A DNA stretch of 64,000 nucleotides from Patiria pectinifera (Eukaryota; Echinodermata; Asteroidea; Valvatida; Asterinidae), in the NCBI GenBank assembly GCA_029964075.1, contig CM057140.1, forward strand, positions 4,420,643 to 4,484,642, written 5' to 3'. Of the stretch, positions 57,715-64,000 are shown one piece after another. The position numbers and the translations under genes were made by a program. Every line of letters starts with the position of its first letter. Positions within the stretch are counted from its first letter, which is position 1. The notes beneath the pieces were generated by a model. It was not told the DNA's origin, ran no database searches, and saw only the letters and a program-made list of their open reading frames with translations.

Positions 57715-58974
57715 GGTAAAAAAAGGTAAAAGCAATGGGGATGCACGATGGCGGGCATATAAGGAACTAACTATAGACCAACAACAGGAATTATAAATGC
57801 ACACGTATCCATCTGTCACTGCCACTGGAATTGTGTACTTTGGCAATGCATGTAGGTCCCCTTTTGTATTCACGTTTGCATGCGTGACAGTCAAGTCAGT
57901 ATAAACGTTAACCCAGCCAGCACCAGGAAATAACGTTTACAAAATACACAGACAGAAACGACGAATACTCTGATTGTGAATTAAAGTAAAGTAAAGTACT
58001 GGAAGAAGAATAATACAAAGGAACCGATTGCCATGTCCTGAGGTTGTTTGTACAGGGTGAGTCAAAAAGAAACTGACTGAATTAGAAAAAAAAAAATTCA
58101 AAATATGTGGCTATATAACATGGGGGTAAAGTAGGCCTACATGTTATTGACTATAGAAACTGTGAACATTTCACTTAATTTTCATACTCTTTCCCAAGTT
58201 ATGACTATTTTAATAACAAGATTACAAAATTTAGATGCCCACCACTGATCATTTATCATTCTACGAACTGATGAAATACCCATTAAATAGAATTAAACAT
58301 TAACGTTTCCTATCTACATGAATGAACGAAAACTTTCAAAGGAAAATGATAAACAAAAAAAATCGCCATTTCAGAGGGGAAAAAAAGAGTGGACTTTTTA
58401 TATTCAAAACACACAATCTCTCAGTAAAAAAATATGTTTCAGTCTTGACTTAAATAATTAAAATCCCATTTGTATTTCAATGCGCGCGTGTGTGTATCAA
58501 CCTTACCATCTTTATGTGGACCTGCCAACAAAACAGGTCCACATATCGCAGGTTGTGTGAACGTTATGAGGACTAAGTCAGGTCCACATAAGGTTTCACC
58601 CTCTCTGGGAAAACATGTTTATAGAGGCATTTTGGGGTTAGGGTCATCTATCGCAAAATGAAGAGGAACACTCAAGAAAATCAGGATACAATATTTAGGT
58701 TGAGAGAGTTTTCACAGTGTGAGTAAATATTTTTCCCTCCGGTTTTCCTTCACTGTGCAAAACTGAGGTGGTGAAATTTGTTTTTGGTGCGGTGTTTTTC
58801 GATCTATTTTCAATTTTAAGTGCGGAAATGATCATCGGATTCAACTAGAATTGATGCAGTAAAGCAAGCAAACGTCCAAGTATAAGTTGGGTGTAAAGGT
58901 ACTGTAGTAATATCAGAGATTGCAGAGGATTGATTGGATTAAAATCTTGGGATCAGCTGGTTATAGTATTAGCC
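57715..58974. other. Non-coding interval
   Basis: No gene is seen. A CAGGGTGAGTCAAAAAG MITE end lies near 58054, and AGGTCCACAT is repeated in both orientations at 58512-58598. Confidence 0.5.
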
Positions 58975-59087
58975 AAAATGGCCACCATGGATTTTCAAGA
59001 TGGCGGCCCCCACCAACTACAACGTTAGACTACAAAACTATAGAACTATATACTACAAAAAGGAAATAGCAAACAAAGAGGTGAAAT

Positions 59088-59442
59088 ATGGCAAGTAGCC
59101 AGGATAGTAAACTGAAGAAGAATCAGACAGCTAGGGGAAATGCAAAAACGAAGGGGGAAAAAATCCCAAAAATTTGTTGACAGCGAAATACAAAACAGCA
59201 ACGATGAAGAATGTGGCAAATGTGACAAATTGGTATACAGGAAACAGAAAAGGCTGTTATCTGTGATATTTGCAAGCTGTGGTATCATCAGCACTGCGGA
59301 GAGGTGTCGGATGAGTTATACAGCATTATTGAAAAATATGGAGACCAGGGAAGTGAGGAGATACCATGGCACTGCAAGGTGTGTAGGAGATATGCCAAAA
59401 CTATAATGGGAGAACTTACAGAATTGAGAAAACGTCAAGAAT
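59088..59442 (+). pseudogene. LINE ORF1, N-terminal part with PHD finger
   Basis: ATG at 59088 begins MASSQDSKLKKNQTARGNAK. After a frame change, CGKCDKLV and, in a further frame, CDICKLWYHQHCGEV...WHCKVCRRYAK form the Cys4-His-Cys3 pattern of a PHD finger. PHD fingers in LINE ORF1 proteins are known from CR1-related elements of aquatic animals and may bind chromatin. It ends LRKRQE and TAG, 15 bases before the next open frame. Confidence 0.75.
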
Positions 59443-59456
59443 AGCTTGCAAAGCAA

Positions 59457-60212
59457 ATGGAAGAATTGGAGAACCAAATTAAAGAAGAGGCTGCAGACGA
59501 ACAGTCAGCTGAAATTGTGCAGGAGTTGGTTAAGGAAACGATGGAACAAGAGAAGAGAAAACTCAATATCATCATAAAAAACCTCCCAGATATAGTAACG
59601 CAGGAAGAAATTAAGCAGGTAGCAACAGACTTTGTGGCTGAAAAACCCGGAGTGGAAAAAGAACAATTAACAGAGTCAGAGACATGTATTATCCAAACAA
59701 AAATTAGAGATCTTGTAAAACTCCAACTAAAGAACATGGAAGCCAAAAGAACAGCTTTAAAAAATGCCAAAAAGTTGAAAGATGATGATGAATATAAAGT
59801 GTATGTAAGCTCAGAGACATGTATTATTCAAACAAAAATTAGAGATCTTGTAAAACTCCAACTAAAGAACATGGAAGCCAAAAGAACAGCTTTAAAAAAT
59901 GCCAAAAAGTTGAAAGATGATGATGAATACAAAGTGTATGTAAGCTCAGAGACATGTATTATTCAAACAAAAATTAGAGATCTTGTAAAACTCCAACTAA
60001 AGAACATGGAAGCCAAAAGAACAGCTTTAAAAAATGCCAAAAAGTTGAAAGATGATGATGAATACAAAGTGTATGTAAGCTCAGACCTGACGTACAAACA
60101 AAGAGAGCAGAATAGAGTACTGAGAAAAGAAATCTCAAAAAGAAAACTGAAGGGAGAAAAAAACTTGATAATACGCCAAGGGAAGATTGTGCAAGTAATG
60201 CGCAATCCTTAA
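59457..60212 (+). CDS. LINE ORF1, C-terminal part with triplicated 45-residue segment
   Basis: This open frame of 251 codons begins with coiled coil (MEELENQIKEEAADEQ) and KRKLNIIIKNLPDIVTQEEI, an RRM-like start. A 135-bp unit (starting at 59676, 59811 and 59946 and ending 60080) is then repeated three times almost without change. Each copy encodes SETCIIQTKIRDLVKLQLKN and then AKKLKDDDEYKVYVS. The end, DLTYKQREQNRVLRKEISKR followed by IIRQGKIV, is the usual basic tail. The family normally has one copy of this segment, so the triplication is recent. Confidence 0.8.
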   Translation: MEELENQIKEEAADEQSAEIVQELVKETMEQEKRKLNIIIKNLPDIVTQEEIKQVATDFVAEKPGVEKEQLTESETCIIQTKIRDLVKLQLKNMEAKRTALKNAKKLKDDDEYKVYVSSETCIIQTKIRDLVKLQLKNMEAKRTALKNAKKLKDDDEYKVYVSSETCIIQTKIRDLVKLQLKNMEAKRTALKNAKKLKDDDEYKVYVSSDLTYKQREQNRVLRKEISKRKLKGEKNLIIRQGKIVQVMRNP

Positions 60213-60411
60213 AGACCAAGAATCCAGGGGAGAAAAGAAAAATTGTTAATAGTGTAAATAAGAGTGCGTGTACAGACAGGGGTGCAAGAAGCGAACCCGG
60301 TACAAAAACAAAAGAAGTATTAACGCAAGTAAATCATAGGGACCGAGGAGGGTCACTACAAGATGATGTATTAAGGAAAGAAGAGTTGCCAAGAATTAAC
60401 AAGGAAGAAGT

Positions 60412-61487
60412 TATATGTATGTTTCTGAATGCAAGAAGTATTGTAAATAAGTGGGATGAACTGAGATGCCGAGTTTGGAAAGAAAACCAGACATGGTTGG
60501 TATAGTCGAGACATGGCTACACCCAGAGATAAGTGATGCAGAGATACAAATTGATATGATGGCTATCAAACTTTCCGAAAAGACAGAAAAGACAGACGGG
60601 AGGAGTACTATGCGAGAAATGAACTGTACATTAGGGAAAGGAGAGACTTGGAGGAATACGAGGAAGCTTTGTGGTGTGATTTGTCTATAAATGGAGAAAA
60701 CCAGAACTCAAGCAAGATAAATATTGGAGTAGTGTACAGGAGCCCTACAAATCCGGAAGAGGAAGATATAAAGCTGCATGCAACCCTTGGGAAGCTTGTA
60801 GGAGAAGAGAGTATTGTCATGGGGGACTTTATAATAAATTATGCAGACATTGAGTGGGGCATTCTACAAGCAAGTACAAGAAGATCCCAAGCTTTTCTAG
60901 ATGTGGTAGAAGACAATTTCTGGACACAACATGTGGAGGAACCGACAAAACTACATGCAATATTAGACTTGGTGTTCACATCTGAGAGTGGAATGGTTGA
61001 AAACTTAGAAATACAAGAGAATCTAGGAAACAGTGATCATGCTACGTTAGTTTGGAAACTAATAAGTAAAGTGACAATAGAAGGGCAATACAACAAACCT
61101 ATTTTTTTTAAGGTAGATTACAACCAAATGCGAAAAGAACTTGAAGAAGTGAAGTGGGACGAGGAGTTTAAAAACTGTGGTACAAACGAGGCCTGGAAAA
61201 AATTCAAGTCAGAAATTTATAAACAAATTCAAAGACATGATCCAACAGTAAAACAGAAGAAGAGAAACAAGCCAAAATGGATGACGAGGAAACTCCGGAA
61301 AGAAATAACTCGGAAGAGGAAATCATGGAAAACCTACAAAAACTTGAGAAGACAACATGACTATGAACACTTCCAACGATGCCAGAGAGCAGTTAAAAAA
61401 GAAGTCAAGAATGCAAAGTATAACTTTGAAAAGAAACTTGCAGAGAACATAAAGGAGGACACTAAGAGTTTCTACGCATGTACGTAA
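60412..61487 (+). pseudogene. LINE ORF2, endonuclease domain
   Basis: MFLNARSIVNKWDEL opens an apurinic/apyrimidinic-type endonuclease. KPDMVGIVETWLHPEISDAE follows after a frameshift, with the catalytic Glu in ETWL. Then come INIGVVYRSPTNPEEEDIK, GDFIINYADIEW and GNSDHATLVW with the SDH motif. The Asn expected in GDFN is Ile here, so this copy is probably also catalytically dead. The domain nicks target DNA for target-primed reverse transcription. Confidence 0.85.
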
Positions 61488-61586
61488 AGACCAAACAGAA
61501 ATGTAAAGAGACAGTAGGACCATTAAAATCAAATGGCAAAGATGTAGAACCAGGAAGGGAGACAGCGGAAACCCTAAACAACTTTT

Positions 61587-62682
61587 TTGTCAGTGTTCAG
61601 TAAAGAGGAGGGTGAAGTACCGGAACCAAGAAAAGTATTTCAAGGAGAAGAAAATGAGCAACTAGGAAGAGTGGAAGTGACAAAAGAAATTGTCATGAAA
61701 AAACTGAAGGAATTAAACTTTGAGAAGGCAGCAGGGCCAGATGAAATCACACCCAAACTACTGAAGGAACTAGCAAACCAACTATGTGACCTCATCACAA
61801 AGATATTCCAGGAATCAATCCAAGAAGGGGTTATTCCAGAGGACTGGAGGAAAGCCAACATAGTGCCATTATTCAAGAAGGGGAGCAAAGCAGAGCCGGG
61901 GAATTATAGACCAGTCAGCCTAACTTCGATGGTGGGAAAGATGTTAGAATCAATAATTATAAGGGATGAAATAACTGCACACTTGGAAAAACATGACCTC
62001 ATCAGGGACAGCCAACATGGAGTCACAAAAGGCAGATCATGTACCACAAACTTACTCATGCACATGGAATATATCACCCAGGAAATAGATAAAGGAATAC
62101 CAGTAGATGTGATATATTTGGATCTACAAAAGGCATTCGACACTGTATCCCACAAAAGATTACCGGCAAAGATGCAAGCACATGGGATAACAGGAAACGT
62201 AATTACATGGATTGAAGCATGGCTGAAAGATAGAAAACAACGAGTCGTAGTCCAGGGAACAGAACGGATGTGGGGAGACGTAACAAGCTCTGTTATCCAA
62301 GGATCAGTTTTGGGACCAATCTGCTTCTTGATATACATGAATGTCCTAGACGACGCGCGTGGTGGAGTAAAATATTAGTAAGTTTGCAGATGACACAAAA
62401 GTGGTGAGGGGAATTTCATCACCGTCGGACAGGGAAGTGCTGCAAGGTGATCTGGATAATTTACATGGATGGGCATCAAAATGGTTAATGAAATTCAATG
62501 TCAAGAAATGTGGAGTAATGCACCTGGGCTTCAACAACACAAAGGAAGACTACAAACTGGCAGATGAGGAACTACAACATGTATCAGAAGAAAAGACTTG
62601 GGAGTCTGGGTACAGAGTTCACTCAAAGTCAGTAAACAATGTGCCGAAGCATCGCAAAAAAGCTAAAAAAATCTGGGAATGA
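61587..62682 (+). pseudogene. LINE ORF2, reverse transcriptase domain
   Basis: It has KLKELNFEKAAGPDEITPKL, EDWRKANIVPLFKKGSKAEP, NYRPVSLTSMVGKMLE, VIYLDLQKAFDTVSH (first Asp), SSVIQGSVLGP and, in a new frame after a stop near 62377, KFADDTKVVRG (the catalytic Asp pair). The blocks are in the normal order 1-7 of a LINE reverse transcriptase. The frameshift just before FADD kills the protein. Confidence 0.9.
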
Positions 62683-63170
62683 TTCGACGAAACATCCAAT
62701 ACAGGGATAAAAAAATCATGGGGAAGCTATATAAAGCCTTGGTAAGACCACACCTGGATTATTGCATGGAAGTTTGGAGTCTGCACTTACAGAAAGACAA
62801 GGACGTGCTTGAAAAAGTTCAGCGGAGGGCCACAAAAATGGTGGGAGGGCTCCAAAATAGAGATTACCAAGAAAGGCTTAACCGAATGCATATAATGTCA
62901 CTGGAAGAAAGAAGACGAAGAGCCGATCTAATCAAAACATTCAGGATAATGAAAGGCATTGACAGGGTTAATGCAGACGTATTCTTTGAGCTCAGCACAG
63001 AATCAAGAACAAGGGGACACAACATGAAACTCAAGAAACAACTAAACTCAAGAAAATTCTTCTTCTCGCAGAGGGTAATAGAGGACTGGAATAACCTCCC
63101 TCAAGAAGCAGTAAACAGCACCACTCTACTGGGGTTCAAAATAAAGATTGGACAATACATGGGTTATTAA
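62679..63170 (+). CDS. LINE ORF2, C-terminal region
   Basis: It reads YKALVRPHLDYCMEVWSLHL, LEKVQRRATKMVGGLQ, MSLEERRRRADLIKTFRIMK and VIEDWNNLPQEAVNS, and ends GQYMGY and TAA. This is the conserved CR1/L2 tail after the RT thumb. Confidence 0.9.
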   Translation: MIRRNIQYRDKKIMGKLYKALVRPHLDYCMEVWSLHLQKDKDVLEKVQRRATKMVGGLQNRDYQERLNRMHIMSLEERRRRADLIKTFRIMKGIDRVNADVFFELSTESRTRGHNMKLKKQLNSRKFFFSQRVIEDWNNLPQEAVNSTTLLGFKIKIGQYMGY

Positions 63171-63272
63171 TGGGCTTAAAACAGCCTTCTGACCCTTTCC
63201 ACGCACCAGACGGACCATATGGATCTGATGGAGGAGGTTTGTGGTATCAAGGTAAATCAAGGTAAATCAAAA

Positions 63273-64000
63273 ACAAAGGAACGTCCACATAGGGTATGAA
63301 ATGTAAACATGTGTGATCTGTAATTCCCAGCTCAAAAGCTTCGAGTGGCATTCCATGGCAGCTTTAAAATGAAAATGCTTCTTTTAGTAAAACATGCATA
63401 ATTCTGATAGCATGGGTCAATTTTATTCATTCATTTGTTTTTTTTTTATGAGTAAAAGAACAATTCTCTTTGAGACGGACATAATTCGGTATTAAATTTT
63501 AATTGCTTTTTAAGAAAAGAAATCATTAATCCAGGTCAATTGTATTTTTACTCAACGTGTATAGTACCGTTTCGGGACTAATACCGGGGTATTTTATTTA
63601 GCTCTTCTAAGATCGGTTGGGCACTCTTTTCGTAATTTCTACATTTTTATTCAGTGTGGAAGAAATGTAAATTGGCCGATTCTTTATATTACGTCAGTTG
63701 TTTAACTGTTATTTTTTTATCAATTCGTTTTATTTATATAATAGTGAACCTTATCAGCAAATAAACTTTTGAAACGACCAGTTTACATATTTTGAAAAAT
63801 CATTAATTTAAACCGCCCTCAAATTACAAATATCAACAAAAATACATAATTTAGAAGTCAACAACCTCCCTCTTAATAACCCCCCCGAGTAGTCTGCCAC
63901 CGCCACTGCTCATATGTAATATGTCAAAAATGAAACTATTTGAATGATAGACATAAGTCATGGCATGTAATGAAATAATCCAATGTGTATCTGCGTAATA
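63273..64000. other. AT-rich non-coding right end
   Basis: Nothing recognisable is present: no long frame and no clear repeat pair within the window. Confidence 0.6.

Larger units (their letters stand above)
58975..63272 (+). mobile_element. CR1-like non-LTR retrotransposon (LINE), near full length, inactivated
   Basis: The order is 5' UTR, ORF1 with PHD finger and a basic C-terminal region, then ORF2 with AP-type endonuclease, reverse transcriptase and a CR1-type C-terminus. The element ends in short AAGGTAAATC direct repeats. Many frameshifts (about 59250, 60470, 60640, 61490, 62380, 62680) and stops make it inactive as it stands. Start and end are estimates; no target duplication could be fixed. 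Confidence 0.9.

Overview
The window is animal nuclear DNA. Its genes are split by GT-AG introns, introns are packed with transposon relics, and there are no operons or ribosome binding sites. The repeats suggest a marine invertebrate, probably a non-vertebrate deuterostome such as an echinoderm: foldback elements like the sea-urchin TU family, a tRNA-derived SINE, arrays rich in TGACCTTTGACC, and a CR1-type LINE whose ORF1 carries a PHD finger. This assignment is an inference. | Layout. (1) 66-11643, minus strand: ten consecutive exons of the mitotic checkpoint kinase TTK/Mps1, running from the TPR domain to the hinge of the kinase domain. The catalytic loop and C-terminus lie left of the window and the first coding exon was not found. 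(2) 12355-12437, plus strand: a short head-to-head exon that may be exon 1 of tubulin cofactor E, beside a promoter-proximal inverted repeat. (3) 12.9-16.1 kb: a large palindrome interrupted by a TU-like foldback element with a 12-bp target duplication. (4) 20.8-28 kb: decayed LTR retrotransposon pieces (integrase tail, gag with zinc knuckle, start of RT). Between them is a well-formed plus-strand BEN-domain gene (22569-25752), with a foreign integrase exon in one intron. (5) 28-35 kb: plus-strand transposon-derived exons, namely a coiled-coil pair, an acidic/SAM module, a hAT-like transposase with a frameshift and a missing stretch, and a Cys-cluster exon resembling those linked to KDZ transposases. 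(6) 35949-53292, minus strand: a complete ten-exon PGGHG gene (GH65 collagen-deglucosylating enzyme). Its splice phases all fit, it encodes 717 aa, and it has an N-terminal signal peptide. Its introns hold many MITEs, a SINE array, a LINE fragment and a 145-bp tandem array. (7) 53.4-58.9 kb: non-coding, with several small elements. (8) about 58975-63272, plus strand: a near full-length but broken CR1-like LINE. | How the parts relate. TTK (spindle assembly checkpoint) and PGGHG (removal of glucose from glucosyl-galactosyl-hydroxylysine) are independent host genes. Everything between them is mobile DNA or genes born from it. Gene models were built by hand from splice consensus, reading-frame continuity and family similarity recalled from memory; no database search was run.
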